From the IMG/VR virus record IMGVR_UViG_3300045125_000071, positions 124,001-188,000 of that record: a stretch of DNA of 64,000 nt; one strand, given 5' to 3'. Shown here piece by piece: positions 30,124 to 38,222 of the stretch. The notes under the pieces were generated by a model, which did not search any database, was not told where the DNA came from, and was given only the letters and a program-made list of their open reading frames with translations. The stretch comes from a virus. The position numbers and the translations under genes were made by a program. Position 1 is the stretch's first letter; each line of letters begins with the position of its first letter.

Positions 30124-30495
30124 ATGGGTCTTGATATGTACATTCAGCGCCGAGTTAATGGCGGTCAGTCCGAGCAGGTTGGCTACTTTCGGAAATTCTA
30201 CGCCCTCCATGATTGGATTGGCATTCATGTGGGTGAGGTTGAGAACCTTGCCCCCGTTGTCCTGTCCGAGGAAGTCCTTCAGAACTTGTCCATGACGTTG
30301 GAAAATGTCATGGATTGTCCCGAATTGGCTCGCCTGACCTTTCCACCCGAAAAGAACTACGGGGATATTGACCCGTGGTATTTCCATCGGGTCGGAACTG
30401 CCTTGGAGTTGGTGTGGAAACTCCGTATGGAGGCTTCCGTTGCCCTTCAAGAGCGTGGCGAAGTCCACGAACTTGAATATGTGGCGTGGTGGTGA
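30124..30495 (+). CDS. MGLDMY-family phage protein
   Basis: 123 residues from MGLDMYIQRRVNGGQSEQVG; GYFRKFYALHDWI follows. The start at the MGLDMY motif is chosen because the family begins there. A longer paralogue is at 53013 (MGLDMYLNKRTY, WRKFNALHGWF). Promoter box TATCTTTG at 30067-30074. Function unknown, common in phages. Confidence 0.75.
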   Translation: MGLDMYIQRRVNGGQSEQVGYFRKFYALHDWIGIHVGEVENLAPVVLSEEVLQNLSMTLENVMDCPELARLTFPPEKNYGDIDPWYFHRVGTALELVWKLRMEASVALQERGEVHELEYVAWW

Positions 30496-30514
30496 CCTTG
30501 CCCGTATCCCACAA

Positions 30515-30543
30515 AGCCCGTCCGATGTGACGGGCTTTTTTAT
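30515..30543 (+). terminator. Hairpin terminator
   Basis: AGCCCGTC / GACGGGCT stem around CGATGT, then T6. Confidence 0.85.
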
Positions 30544-30717
30544 TTTCATCCCTTACCCAATTTCAAGCCCATTACGGGCTTTTTTCATTACTGATGGTAT
30601 CTACATATCACCCGAAGATTATCGTTCAATTTTGGGCGTTATAATGCGTTTAAGCAAATGGTCATCCAAAACGTGGGAACAACGATTTCCCTGGCGACGG
30701 GACGCTTCCCCAGTTCG

Positions 30718-30765
30718 GATTTTGTCTAGTTTTAGATTTTAATAGTTTCAAAACTAAACAAAATC
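30718..30765. repeat. Conserved inverted repeat, copy 3
   Basis: Right arm AAAACTAAACAAAATC has one change (G to A) that leaves a C-A mismatch. Flanks CCTGGC (30690) and GCCAGG (about 30777) extend the stem. Confidence 0.88.
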
Positions 30766-30959
30766 TGCCCGTCCAAAGCCAGGTCGCAGACTGCCAAAAT
30801 CCTTTAACAATACATTAGCACATCATTAACATTATATTTGCATATTGCACCCTATCTTTGTTGCAGTTCTTTGATAGACGGACTATCTTACATAGCCTTG
30901 CAGGTGCAAGGTGGGTAGATGATATTTTAACTTTTTTTCACCTAAAAAAACCTAAACAC

Positions 30960-31556
30960 ATGGCACAGAAAGTTCAAATGAGCGTACTTGATTTCGTATT
31001 ATTTATGCTCCGTTTCACGCACCGCCACATGGCAGGATTGACCGCTGAAACCTGCCTTGATAATGCCCAAATGAAGGGTGGTAAAGCCACCGCTGCAAAG
31101 TATGGTGGTTATGTCACGAAGTTGTCACGGATAACGTGGAATCACTCCGTGGACTACGAAAACGCAGTCAAAAACAAACTTGTAAAGTTTGGTCTTGACC
31201 CCGAAGCGTTTATCGCAGGTGAGCATAGGTTTGCAAAACGTGCGCTTTGTGACGGAAAGTTGACCACTATGGCTTATCACAAAGATGATGAACATCTACC
31301 TATATCCGAGCGTAGGTGGTATCTTGTGGCTTACATCATGGACGGCATCGTAAAAAGCAAATATGCTTACACGGATGCCAACGGCAACGAAGTTGATGCT
31401 GATACGCTCCATGCCGACCTTTATGATAAGCGTTCACGCAAACAAGCGGATGCAGGTCTAACGGAAATTGAGCAGCAGGTAATCTATCGGAATTATTCGG
31501 TGGAAAATTTGCGGAACATTCGCTTTGAAGGCTACGATATTGACATCGTGCAGTAA
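30960..31556 (+). CDS. Hypothetical protein, 198 aa
   Basis: Starts MAQKVQMSVLDFVLFMLRFT. Basic, mostly helical, with DADTLHADLYDKRSRKQADA toward the end. Promoter box TATCTTTG at 30853-30860 gives a leader of about 95 bases. No family recognised. Confidence 0.7.
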   Translation: MAQKVQMSVLDFVLFMLRFTHRHMAGLTAETCLDNAQMKGGKATAAKYGGYVTKLSRITWNHSVDYENAVKNKLVKFGLDPEAFIAGEHRFAKRALCDGKLTTMAYHKDDEHLPISERRWYLVAYIMDGIVKSKYAYTDANGNEVDADTLHADLYDKRSRKQADAGLTEIEQQVIYRNYSVENLRNIRFEGYDIDIVQ

Positions 31557-31559
31557 TAC

Positions 31560-31589
31560 AATGCCACCCGAAAGGGTGGCATTTTTTTT
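31560..31589 (+). terminator. Hairpin terminator
   Basis: ATGCCACCC-GAAA-GGGTGGCAT, then T8; GAAA tetraloop. Confidence 0.88.
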
Positions 31590-31648
31590 GGCTAAAATTT
31601 AACGTTAACAAACCCTTAACAATCGGAAAATCTGGCTGCCACCGTTCG

Positions 31649-31693
31649 GATTTTGTTTAGTTTTAGATTGGTATTACAAAACTAGACAAAATC
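31649..31693. repeat. Conserved inverted repeat, copy 4
   Basis: Left arm GATTTTGTTTAGTTTT (C to T gives a G-U pair in RNA), right arm canonical. Confidence 0.9.
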
Positions 31694-31819
31694 TGCGCTG
31701 GGGACGCTGGCTGAGGCACGGGTGGGTTGCGCTTTAACATATGATTAACCCCAAGTATTATGTGGGGATGAATATGCGATGTATATTTGCTTATTCAATC
31801 ACCCCTAAATCTTTAAGTC

Positions 31820-32109
31820 ATGCAAATTAATGGTTCTTACGCCCTCCCAAGCATCTTCAATGTTTCAGTTGAATTCAGTGACAACAGGAACATCACCTAC
31901 AAGGTAGAAGCCGACATCGAAAAAAGGAAGTCGCTATTTCCGTGGATTTGGCTGATGGCACTTTCACGGATGCGGAACGTGAGGAAGGTGCGAATTTCAT
32001 CTGTGCGAGTCTTGTGGATGGCTCTTTACATCTGCCCTCGTTCATCCCTCTGTCCGATGTGGAGGACATTGAGCAGTGGGATGGCATCCATGAGGCTCTC
32101 CAAGCCTGA
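31820..32109 (+). CDS. Hypothetical protein, paralogue of 28699 gene (frameshifted)
   Basis: MQINGSYALPSIFNVSVEFS runs into an A6 run at about 31920; adding one base continues KEVAISVDLADGTFTDAERE and ends SFIPLSDVEDIEQWDGIHEA. The repaired 96-97 residue protein aligns end to end with the one at 28699. Promoter TATATTTGC at 31782-31790 with the same TTATTCAATCACC leader, so promoter and gene duplicated together. Confidence 0.7.
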
Positions 32110-32129
32110 CAATCCTCGAAACGGATTCG

Positions 32130-32158
32130 ATGCCCGACCGAAAGGTTGGGCATTTTTT
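32130..32158 (+). terminator. Hairpin terminator
   Basis: TGCCCGACC-GAAA-GGTTGGGCA, then T6. Confidence 0.88.
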
Positions 32159-32206
32159 GCGCTTGAGTGGCGGAAGTTCTGGATACCTGCTGGTTCCCAG
32201 TCAGAG

Positions 32207-32251
32207 GATTTTGTTTAGTTTTAGAAGGGTATTACAAAACTAGACGAAATC
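32207..32251. repeat. Conserved inverted repeat, copy 5
   Basis: Left arm with GTTTAG, right arm with GACGAAATC; both changes keep pairing as G-U. Flanks CCTGCTGG and CCAACAGG extend the stem in part. Confidence 0.88.
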
Positions 32252-32322
32252 CAACAGGTGACAGCCAGGAAGTGTGCAACGTATTTGCGGTGGATATGTT
32301 GTGAAAACATTAACATTATATT

Positions 32323-32353
32323 TTTGGTTATGGTCATGTTCTTTGTATATTTG
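32323..32353 (+). promoter_or_regulatory. Bacteroidota-type promoter
   Basis: TTTG at 32323-32326, 19 bases, TATATTTG at 32346-32353. Confidence 0.75.
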
Positions 32354-32384
32354 ATTATTATTACACCTTAAACCTTTAATCGTT

Positions 32385-32711
32385 ATGAACAACTACATCA
32401 TCATCAGTCGCACCTTTGTTGAGGTTACCCCCGATAGCGCAGAGGACGGGGAATTTTCCGACCACGGCTTCATTGACGAGCGTGTTGAGGTCACCTTCCC
32501 CGAATTGGTAGACCTCATGTACGAACACTGCCACCCCTCATGTTCCCCCAATGACGGAGGAACGGATGTATGGTACTCAACCGAGATGTACACTTCCGAT
32601 TTTGGGGATGGAACGAACCGCCAAGAAAGCATCCACTTCCATAAGGATAACACCCCGAACATCGCCAAATATTGGAAAATGGCGGCAAGGGCGGCAGGAC
32701 TTGTGGAGTAG
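32385..32711 (+). CDS. Hypothetical protein, 108 aa
   Basis: MNNYIIISRTFVEVTPDSAE, then DGGTDVWYSTEMYTSDFGDG and a helical tail NIAKYWKMAARAAGLVE. Small acidic phage-type protein; no name I can give. Preceded by a well-spaced promoter. Confidence 0.7.
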   Translation: MNNYIIISRTFVEVTPDSAEDGEFSDHGFIDERVEVTFPELVDLMYEHCHPSCSPNDGGTDVWYSTEMYTSDFGDGTNRQESIHFHKDNTPNIAKYWKMAARAAGLVE

Positions 32712-32729
32712 TCGCCCACCACCCCCGAA

Positions 32730-32758
32730 CATCCCAGCAGAGATGCTGGGATTTTTTT
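32730..32758 (+). terminator. Hairpin terminator
   Basis: ATCCCAGCA / TGCTGGGAT stem, then T7. Confidence 0.88.
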
Positions 32759-32789
32759 GCTCTAATAGAACTTCAGGCCCACAGCTCCA

Positions 32790-32838
32790 GATTTTATCTA
32801 GTTTTAAAACTAATCGTATTACAAAACTAGACGAAATC
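32790..32838. repeat. Conserved inverted repeat, copy 6
   Basis: Left arm GATTTTATCTAGTTTT, right arm AAAACTAGACGAAATC. Outer arms ACTTCAGGC (32770-32778) and GCCTGAAGT (about 32861) are perfect 9-base complements. Confidence 0.88.
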
Positions 32839-32967
32839 TACCCGTCCCGCGTGCCTCAAGTGCCTGAAGTACCACTTGTTCCCCTTTGTGATAACATTAA
32901 CAATCAATTTGATTGTTTTTAGTTTATGTGGTGTATATTTGCTTATTCAATCACCTAAACCAATTTT

Positions 32968-33084
32968 ATGAAGCACTTTATTTTTCTTCTCATTCTTACG
33001 GCTATTTATTTCATTTTGTTTCTCACAATTTTTCTGCCATATTTCTTGTGGCATTTCAAAAACACCCCCAACTCGCTCATGTGA
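32968..33084 (+). CDS. Single-helix membrane micro-protein, 38 aa
   Basis: MKHFIFLLILTAIYFILFLT then IFLPYFLWHFKN: almost wholly hydrophobic, one or two membrane helices. Promoter TATATTTGC at 32934-32942 with the TTATTCAATCACCTAAACC leader. Followed by a lipoprotein gene; together they look like a small envelope operon. Confidence 0.65.
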   Translation: MKHFIFLLILTAIYFILFLTIFLPYFLWHFKNTPNSLM

Positions 33085-33154
33085 ATAAGGGTTACATTCA
33101 GAAAGTAAGAAAAGTTTTCATAAACGATTCAAAACGCCCCCAAACTTTCTGAAC

Positions 33155-33286
33155 ATGAAAAAAATCATCTTCCTTCTGTTCGTATCCATTTTTTTTGCAT
33201 CTTGCATGACCACTCGCACAAAAGTCGGTGGGTGCTACTACTACTATCGACCGAGCATGAAAAACGCCAAATGGCGTTATCTATAA
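33155..33286 (+). CDS. Small lipoprotein, 43 aa
   Basis: MKKIIFLLFVSIFFASCMTT has a type II signal peptide with lipobox FASC; the mature part (CMTTRTKVGGCYYYYRPSMK) is short and tyrosine-rich. It would sit in the inner or outer membrane. Phage lipoproteins are often superinfection-exclusion factors or spanin parts; which applies is unknown. The end abuts the terminator. Confidence 0.7.
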   Translation: MKKIIFLLFVSIFFASCMTTRTKVGGCYYYYRPSMKNAKWRYL

Positions 33287-33307
33287 TTTTCATATGGCAA
33301 GCATCGT

Positions 33308-33340
33308 TCCCCCTGACATTTCCATGTCGGGGGTTTTTTT
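33308..33340 (+). terminator. Hairpin terminator
   Basis: CCCCCTGACAT / ATGTCGGGGG stem around TTCC, then T7. The same stem is reused at 34372 and 36329. Confidence 0.88.
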
Positions 33341-33372
33341 GTCCACCAGCATAACCTGGCTGGATGAATCTG

Positions 33373-33417
33373 GATTTTGTCTAGTTTTACAACAGTATTG
33401 CCAAACTAGACGAAATC
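33373..33417. repeat. Conserved inverted repeat, copy 7
   Basis: Left arm canonical, right arm CAAACTAGACGAAATC. Confidence 0.88.
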
Positions 33418-33531
33418 TGGAGCTGTTCGAGTCGTCCCTCAACAGTTCGAGACGTTATGAGAACATTAACACTCGATTTGTTTGTGTTTCGGTATTTATC
33501 AGTATATTTGTATAACAAAACACAATACGCC

Positions 33532-33761
33532 ATGAAAAAAGATTATCTACTACGGATTTCCATGTTGCTTCTGCACACCATCTATGTGCTGACCGCTTTT
33601 CCCATCTTGGTATTACAATCCATATGGAAATGGAAGGTGGAATTATTGGATAACCTTTTTACAATTACTTCAGACATTGGCGCATCCTTCTAAAAATGTT
33701 CTTCAAGGAGCGTGAACCCAATAGTTACGCAAACTATTATCAGCACATCAGTTTAAAATAG
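33532..33761 (+). CDS. Membrane protein (frameshifted)
   Basis: MKKDYLLRISMLLLHTIYVL and ILVLQSIWKWK make a hydrophobic N-terminal half. The open frame stops at 33693, but a one-base shift in the T5 run near 33660 continues YNYFRHWRILLKMFFKEREP to 33761. About 76 residues. A TATATTTG box at 33503-33510 has TTTG 18 bases before it. Confidence 0.55.
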
Positions 33762-33780
33762 TTCAAGGGTTATAGGTGAA

Positions 33781-33808
33781 ACCCCGTCCGAAAGGGCGGG
33801 GATTTTTT
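33781..33808 (+). terminator. Hairpin terminator
   Basis: ACCCCGTCC-GAAA-GGGCGGGGA, then T6. Confidence 0.88.
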
Positions 33809-33839
33809 GCCCTGAAGAATACGGCGGCTTCCCTGGTGA

Positions 33840-33884
33840 GATTTTGTCTAGTTTCAAAGTGTTATGATAAAACTAGACGAAATC
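33840..33884. repeat. Conserved inverted repeat, copy 8
   Basis: GATTTTGTCTAGTTTC left arm, AAAACTAGACGAAATC right arm. The loop resembles that of copy 1. Confidence 0.88.
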
Positions 33885-33993
33885 TGACCTGATGCGGGCT
33901 GGACCTGCTGGTGGTGGGTATCTTGTGAAAACATTAACATTTGAAAACATCGTATTACCGATATGGGGTGTATATTTGCATAAACAATAAGAC

Positions 33994-34179
33994 ATGAAAC
34001 TGAATATCGCAACAAAACTGAACGAACTTCAAGAGGAGGTTCTGAAAATTGAAAACGAGGATGCCCGTCACTTTGAAATCAAAGAAATTGCCGAGATGGT
34101 AACGGCATGGTATGATGGAAATGTCGAGAGGCGCAGAAGGATTGCAGAAGAAAAAAACTTCACCAAACAACACCAGTAA
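33994..34179 (+). CDS. Hypothetical helical protein, 61 aa
   Basis: MKLNIATKLNELQEEVLKIE continues with charged helices (NVERRRRIAEEKNF). Promoter TATATTTGC at 33971-33979. The next gene starts two bases after its stop. Confidence 0.65.
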   Translation: MKLNIATKLNELQEEVLKIENEDARHFEIKEIAEMVTAWYDGNVERRRRIAEEKNFTKQHQ

Positions 34180-34180
34180 T

Positions 34181-34339
34181 ATGCACATCACAAGACATCG
34201 CACGAAACTCGCATGGAGGTGCTTCAAAAAGTATCTTCAAGACAAAAGCATCCCAAATGTGTTCGCTCGTGTTTATTGGGCGTTCATGTCCGCACGTTGG
34301 TATTTCCTTTATCCCAAATGTAGTTTCCAAAAAGATTAG
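34181..34339 (+). CDS. Hypothetical basic protein, 52 aa
   Basis: MHITRHRTKLAWRCFKKYLQ then an aromatic stretch ARVYWAFMSARWYFLYPK. Short, basic and aromatic; possibly membrane-peripheral. Cotranscribed with the gene before it. Confidence 0.6.
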   Translation: MHITRHRTKLAWRCFKKYLQDKSIPNVFARVYWAFMSARWYFLYPKCSFQKD

Positions 34340-34371
34340 GGTTTAGGTGTTTTTTCATAGGTTAGCAATCA

Positions 34372-34404
34372 TCCCCCGACATTTCCATGTCGGGGATTTT
34401 TTTG
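34372..34404 (+). terminator. Hairpin terminator
   Basis: TCCCCCGACAT / ATGTCGGGGA, then T7. Preceded by TTTTTTCATAGGTTAGCAATC, which also stands before the terminators at 34945 and 36329. Confidence 0.88.
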
Positions 34405-34437
34405 CTCAGCCAATGAAGTCCTGGTTTCCCCGTGTAA

Positions 34438-34482
34438 GATTTTGTCTAGTTTTAAAAACGTATTACAAAACTAGACAAAATC
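34438..34482. repeat. Conserved inverted repeat, copy 9
   Basis: Both arms canonical; loop of 13 including GTATTAC, shared with several other copies. Confidence 0.92.
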
Positions 34483-34592
34483 TGACCTGATGCTGTGCAG
34501 GTAGGTTGCACAGCAAAACGGTTTAACAACGTGTTAACAACATCATTCGGATATGGGGTGTATATTTGCATAAACATTAAAACCTAAACACT

Positions 34593-34918
34593 ATGCCCTA
34601 CATCAGCGAGAAAAAACATGGATTAAGACAGACGGTTGGAGAGGTTACGTTCAACCCGTCAATGCGGTGGGATGCTGCAACTGCACAGGGGATTGGAGTG
34701 ATTCACCCTGCCCCACAAGTGTGGTCTTGGAGGAAATCAACGGTTTCAAAAAACTGTTGAAGGCAAACGGCATCCAACACAAAAGAGTGGTAACACAATC
34801 GAGCAACGTGTTCATGGTGAAGGTGAACATATTGGTTCACCCGAACGACAGGGAACGCGCCTTGGAATTGGCAAAAGAGCATGAGCAAAACACCCGACTA
34901 TTCTATCGGGTGTCATAA
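34593..34918 (+). CDS. Hypothetical protein (frameshifted)
   Basis: MPYISEK leads, by removing one base in the A6 run near 34613, to TWIKTDGWRGYVQPVNAVGC and CNCTGDWSDSPCPTSVVLEE, then GFKKLLKANGIQHKRVVTQS and a helical end. About 108 residues with a Cys cluster. Promoter TATATTTGC at 34561-34569. Function unknown. Confidence 0.65.
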
Positions 34919-34944
34919 GATGGTGTTTTTTCATAGGTTAGCAA

Positions 34945-34977
34945 CCCCCCGATGTTTCCACATTGGGGGTTTTTTTG
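34945..34977 (+). terminator. Hairpin terminator
   Basis: CCCCCCGATGT / ACATTGGGGG around TTCC, then T7; same upstream block as the terminator at 34372. Confidence 0.85.
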
Positions 34978-35021
34978 TCCGTCTGGAGGAGGTTCTGGTA
35001 CCTGCTGGTTTCCAGTCAGAG

Positions 35022-35069
35022 GATTTTGTTTAGTTTTGAAACTAGTGGAATATAAAACTAGACAAAATC
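35022..35069. repeat. Conserved inverted repeat, copy 10 (long composite stem)
   Basis: Left arm with GTTTAG, right arm canonical. Outer arms also pair: TTCTGGTA (34993-35000) with TACCAGAA (35071-35078), and GGAGGAG (34985-34991) with CTCCTCC (35088-35094). The best example of the extended hairpin. Confidence 0.92.
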
Positions 35070-35186
35070 TTACCAGAAGCGGGCTGGCTCCTCCTGAACA
35101 CGGGCTTTAACATAACATTAGCAATCGGAATGTTCGGTATTACGTTATCCGTTGTATATTTACATATCACCAAAAACAAAAAACAC

Positions 35187-35522
35187 ATGACAACTGCAAT
35201 CGCTCAAACCTGCAACCAACTCGGCAAAAGGGAATTTGACCCTGCCGAAACTTTGGCGTACTTCAAGGCTCACGGCTTTCTCTTTTGGTCGTGGGGTGCT
35301 TCAAAATTCACCAACTTCAATAACTTGGGGTTGTGCTTCAAAGTGAATGGGCATCACCACAAGGGGTACGTTTTCGTGGCTCTTGATTGGTCGGACACCT
35401 TCGATGTCCATATCATCAACACGCAAGGTCGGGTGCTTGACACCTACAATGAGGTTTACATTGACGAACTTTTCAACGTCATTGACAACCGAATTGAGAA
35501 GATAAAGGACTACGTGCGATAA
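35187..35522 (+). CDS. Hypothetical protein, 111 aa
   Basis: MTTAIAQTCNQLGKREFDPA, then HGFLFWSWGASKFTNFNNLG and LCFKVNGHHHKGYVFVALDW. A compact alpha/beta protein, conserved-looking, with no name. Promoter box TATATTTAC at 35154-35162. Confidence 0.7.
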   Translation: MTTAIAQTCNQLGKREFDPAETLAYFKAHGFLFWSWGASKFTNFNNLGLCFKVNGHHHKGYVFVALDWSDTFDVHIINTQGRVLDTYNEVYIDELFNVIDNRIEKIKDYVR

Positions 35523-35530
35523 CTCAAACC

Positions 35531-35568
35531 GCCCCCGATGTAATGTCGGGGGTTTTTTCTATTTTTGT
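35531..35568 (+). terminator. Hairpin terminator overlapping a promoter box
   Basis: CCCCCGAT-GTA-ATGTCGGGGG with T6 (35531-35557); the -7 type box TATTTTTG at 35561-35568 begins right after the T run and serves the next gene. Confidence 0.75.
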
Positions 35569-35585
35569 TAAATAAATCTAATATC

Positions 35586-35855
35586 ATGGAACTTGTAGCA
35601 ATTATCATATCATTGTTGTTAGTAATCCTTTATTTATATGCTCGTTATGTTGAATTAAAACATGTGAAAAATTTAAAAGATGAATATATTCTTTCGTTAG
35701 AGGATTTTGTCGATAAACAAAAGATTCATATTAACACATTAGAGGAACTGGTTAGTGTGTATAGACAAAAAGATAAATATAATGAAGATGTCATACAGGC
35801 AAAAGATGGTATAATTAAAGCGTATGAAACACAGGATAAATATTATTTGAATTAA
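35586..35855 (+). CDS. Membrane-anchored coiled-coil protein, 89 aa
   Basis: MELVAIIISLLLVILYLYAR is an N-terminal membrane helix; the rest (YILSLEDFVDKQKIHINTLE) is a long charged helix. Layout like the 17.0-kb gene. It is AT-richer than its neighbours. Unknown function. Confidence 0.65.
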   Translation: MELVAIIISLLLVILYLYARYVELKHVKNLKDEYILSLEDFVDKQKIHINTLEELVSVYRQKDKYNEDVIQAKDGIIKAYETQDKYYLN

Positions 35856-35920
35856 ATTTGGTTTGTAAATATAAACGTATTACCTTTGCAACATATTAAT
35901 AACAATTAAAAATAAAAAGT

Positions 35921-36298
35921 ATGACAAAGATTTTCAATGGTACTCCCCACGCCATCAATGTAGTTGATAACGGCACTTTTGATTCTGCTCTGCGTAAGTA
36001 TGTGACAGACACCCCCAACGTGGTTGCCTCAATCCCTTCCAATGGGGTGTTGAGCGCAAAAATAGTTACGAAGGATGGTGACCCTATCAATGGCATCCCG
36101 ACCTTTTTCAAAGGTACCAACGGCTTTGACCCCATCCCTGACGGGTATGACGTGGTAATCGTTTCCGCTCTTTACGCTTCTGCCGTTCGGTCGAATGGCT
36201 TGACAGATACGTCGAAACTCTTTACCGTGGCTGACCCCGTTTATTCCACGGACGGCAAGACAATCCACGGATGTAGGGGCATCTGCCCTTTCATTTAA
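35921..36298 (+). CDS. Conserved hypothetical beta-rich protein, 125 aa
   Basis: IFNGTPHAINVVDNGTFDSA, DGYDVVIVSALYASAVR, then FTVADPVYSTDGKTIHGCRG. The opening 'TPH-I-V', the 'IVS' strand and the closing 'D-G-I-GC' resemble a small family found in phages and bacteria with no assigned role. Promoter box TACCTTTGC at 35881-35889. Confidence 0.7.
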   Translation: MTKIFNGTPHAINVVDNGTFDSALRKYVTDTPNVVASIPSNGVLSAKIVTKDGDPINGIPTFFKGTNGFDPIPDGYDVVIVSALYASAVRSNGLTDTSKLFTVADPVYSTDGKTIHGCRGICPFI

Positions 36299-36328
36299 GA
36301 CATAGTGTTTTTCATAGGTTAGCAATCA

Positions 36329-36361
36329 CCCCCTGACATTTCCATGTCGGGGGTTTTTTTG
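36329..36361 (+). terminator. Hairpin terminator
   Basis: CCCCCTGACAT / ATGTCGGGGG, then T7; same stem as at 33308 and same upstream block as at 34372. Confidence 0.88.
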
Positions 36362-36393
36362 CTCAGTACTCTTGGCTCGTGCGTCCCAGTCGG

Positions 36394-36442
36394 GATTTTG
36401 TCTAGTTTTAAAACTAATCGTATGACAAAACTAGACAAAATC
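36394..36442. repeat. Conserved inverted repeat, copy 11
   Basis: Both arms canonical; loop of 17 with CGTATGAC as in copies 20 and 22. Confidence 0.92.
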
Positions 36443-36551
36443 CTTTCAGGCGGGGCCAGGCGGATTCCAAAACAGACCATTAACAGAAAATTAACGGGTG
36501 GGATGTCGGGTAATACAGAATAAAGTGTATTTTTGCTGAAAATAATTTAAT

Positions 36552-37090
36552 ATGAAAAAGACATTGATAATTCACCCAAAGGACAGAAGCACGGATTTTC
36601 TCAAACCGATATATGAGGATATAACCTATAAGACAATCATTTCGGGTGACTTAACAAGATTGCACGTTTTATCTGAAATTAATAGCCATGACAGGATAAT
36701 AATGATGGGGCATGGTTCACCGATGGGATTGTTCGGGGTGAATTTTAATTGTGGTTTCATTATTGACGAACTTGCGGTGGAATTATTGAGAAAAAAGAAA
36801 ACTATTTCATTTGGTGTTATGCCAGTGAATTTGTTAAAAGGCATAAGCTGAATGGTTTTTCCACTGGAATGTTCATAAGCGAAACCTATGAAGCAATGAG
36901 TTGTGGTGTTACTGCAACGAAGGAAGATGTTGTGAATAGCAATTCTGTGTTTGCTGAAATGATGCGTAAAACTATAATGAAAGAACAAAGCGAGGTGTTT
37001 AATAGCGTTTCAAAAGCGTATGACAAGTACGCAAAAGAAGCCAATAACAATGTGGCAAGGTATAACCATGAAAGGTTGATATTGATATAA
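36552..37090 (+). CDS. Conserved protein with GHG and WC motifs, caspase-like? (frameshifted)
   Basis: MKKTLIIHPKDRSTDFLKPI, DRIIMMGHGSPMGLFGVNF, then (after a shift near 36800) NYFIWCYASEFVKRHKLNGF and STGMFISETYEAMSCGVTA. A beta strand ending in HG and a later strand ending in WC is the dyad layout of caspase/CHAT-fold peptidases, so a protease-like role is possible. This is pattern recognition only. About 180 residues. Confidence 0.6.
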
Positions 37091-37172
37091 TGTCTTTTGA
37101 AAACTTTAACAAATAATATTTGGTTTTTATTTTCAGGTAATGTAAATTGCATCAAACCTTAAATCAAAAGTT

Positions 37173-37610
37173 ATGAGAAACTTCAATGAATTTTATTCGT
37201 ACATTCTGAATCTTATGAAGGATGAAATCTCTATCACGGGAACGTATCAAGGAAAATTGTTTTGTCTGGTTGATGACGCAAATAATATTTGTACTGCGGA
37301 AATCCCCAACAAGAATTTGGATGATATGGGTGATTTGTTTTTGAAAGTCATGCAAACCCAACATCTTATTGATGAGTTTCCCGTTCGACTGCGAAACGAT
37401 GGTATGACACCTTTGGCGTTTGCCCACACGGAATTGTTTTATTCCGAAACATCATCAAGGATTGCTTTCATCAAGATTGCCATAGATGATGATGGTGATA
37501 ATGTTGTTTTGGAACATAAAAAATATGAAATCAAAAACAATGAAATCATTGTGGATGAAAAGGGTAATCTGAAAAAACAAAAAGTGAAACTGGTCGAAAT
37601 CGAAGAATAA
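37173..37610 (+). CDS. Hypothetical protein, 145 aa
   Basis: MRNFNEFYSYILNLMKDEIS, LFCLVDDANNICTAEIPNKN, FAHTELFYSETSSRIAFIKI. Weakly similar in layout to the next gene (a TG-x-F-L core, then an acidic 'VDENGN' tail), so they may be old duplicates. Unknown. Confidence 0.65.
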   Translation: MRNFNEFYSYILNLMKDEISITGTYQGKLFCLVDDANNICTAEIPNKNLDDMGDLFLKVMQTQHLIDEFPVRLRNDGMTPLAFAHTELFYSETSSRIAFIKIAIDDDGDNVVLEHKKYEIKNNEIIVDEKGNLKKQKVKLVEIEE

Positions 37611-37671
37611 AAATATAAAAGTTTTTTTTGGTGAATTAAAAATTATTCATAACTTTATCAAAACTTAAAAC

Positions 37672-38136
37672 ATGGAACAAGAAAAAATGGTAAAATGTCT
37701 TTTCTTCTTTGATGAGATGAAGAATAAGGCGATGAAAGAAATCCGTGAAACGGGTACGTTGCACGCTGCGATTTTTGCTCTTACCGAAAAGGAAGATAAT
37801 GGTAAGAAATGCGTTGCTGCTGCGATGATACCGAACTTCATGGGAAAAAACGGAATTGAACTTCTGACTTCGGTGATTCGCCTTACAATAGGGTTGAGGA
37901 TGTTCGTGGACAAGGTTGAAGAACAAGAGGAAACAAAAGTCATCGCTGTTTTTCATTGCGAATTGTTAGATGATGAGAACGGACAAAAGTTGTACACGAT
38001 GCGGAAATTTTGTGATAATGGGAATGATAGTGATGACAATATCAAGGTGTACAATCTTGTTCATGGCGATAGCACCGTTGATGAGAACGGCAACATCGTA
38101 GCACCCGAACTTGAATTTGTGGAGGATGAGGAATGA
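37672..38136 (+). CDS. Hypothetical protein, 154 aa
   Basis: MEQEKMVKCLFFFDEMKNKA, ETGTLHAAIFALTEKEDNGK, then an acidic tail DSTVDENGNIVAPELEFVED. Same general build as the gene at 37173. Followed by a terminator. Unknown. Confidence 0.65.
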   Translation: MEQEKMVKCLFFFDEMKNKAMKEIRETGTLHAAIFALTEKEDNGKKCVAAAMIPNFMGKNGIELLTSVIRLTIGLRMFVDKVEEQEETKVIAVFHCELLDDENGQKLYTMRKFCDNGNDSDDNIKVYNLVHGDSTVDENGNIVAPELEFVEDEE

Positions 38137-38158
38137 TTTGATTTAAGGTTTAGGGTAG

Positions 38159-38187
38159 TCCCCGTCCGAAAGGATGGGGATTTTTTT
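38159..38187 (+). terminator. Hairpin terminator
   Basis: CCCCGTCC-GAAA-GGATGGGGA, then T7. Confidence 0.88.
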
Positions 38188-38222
38188 GCTCAGCCTGGCC
38201 GTCGCCTGGTTATTACCTGTCG

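Noticed and set aside
36600-37155. Minus-strand frames of 120 and 89 codons
   Set aside because: They are antisense shadows of the conserved GHG/WC protein.
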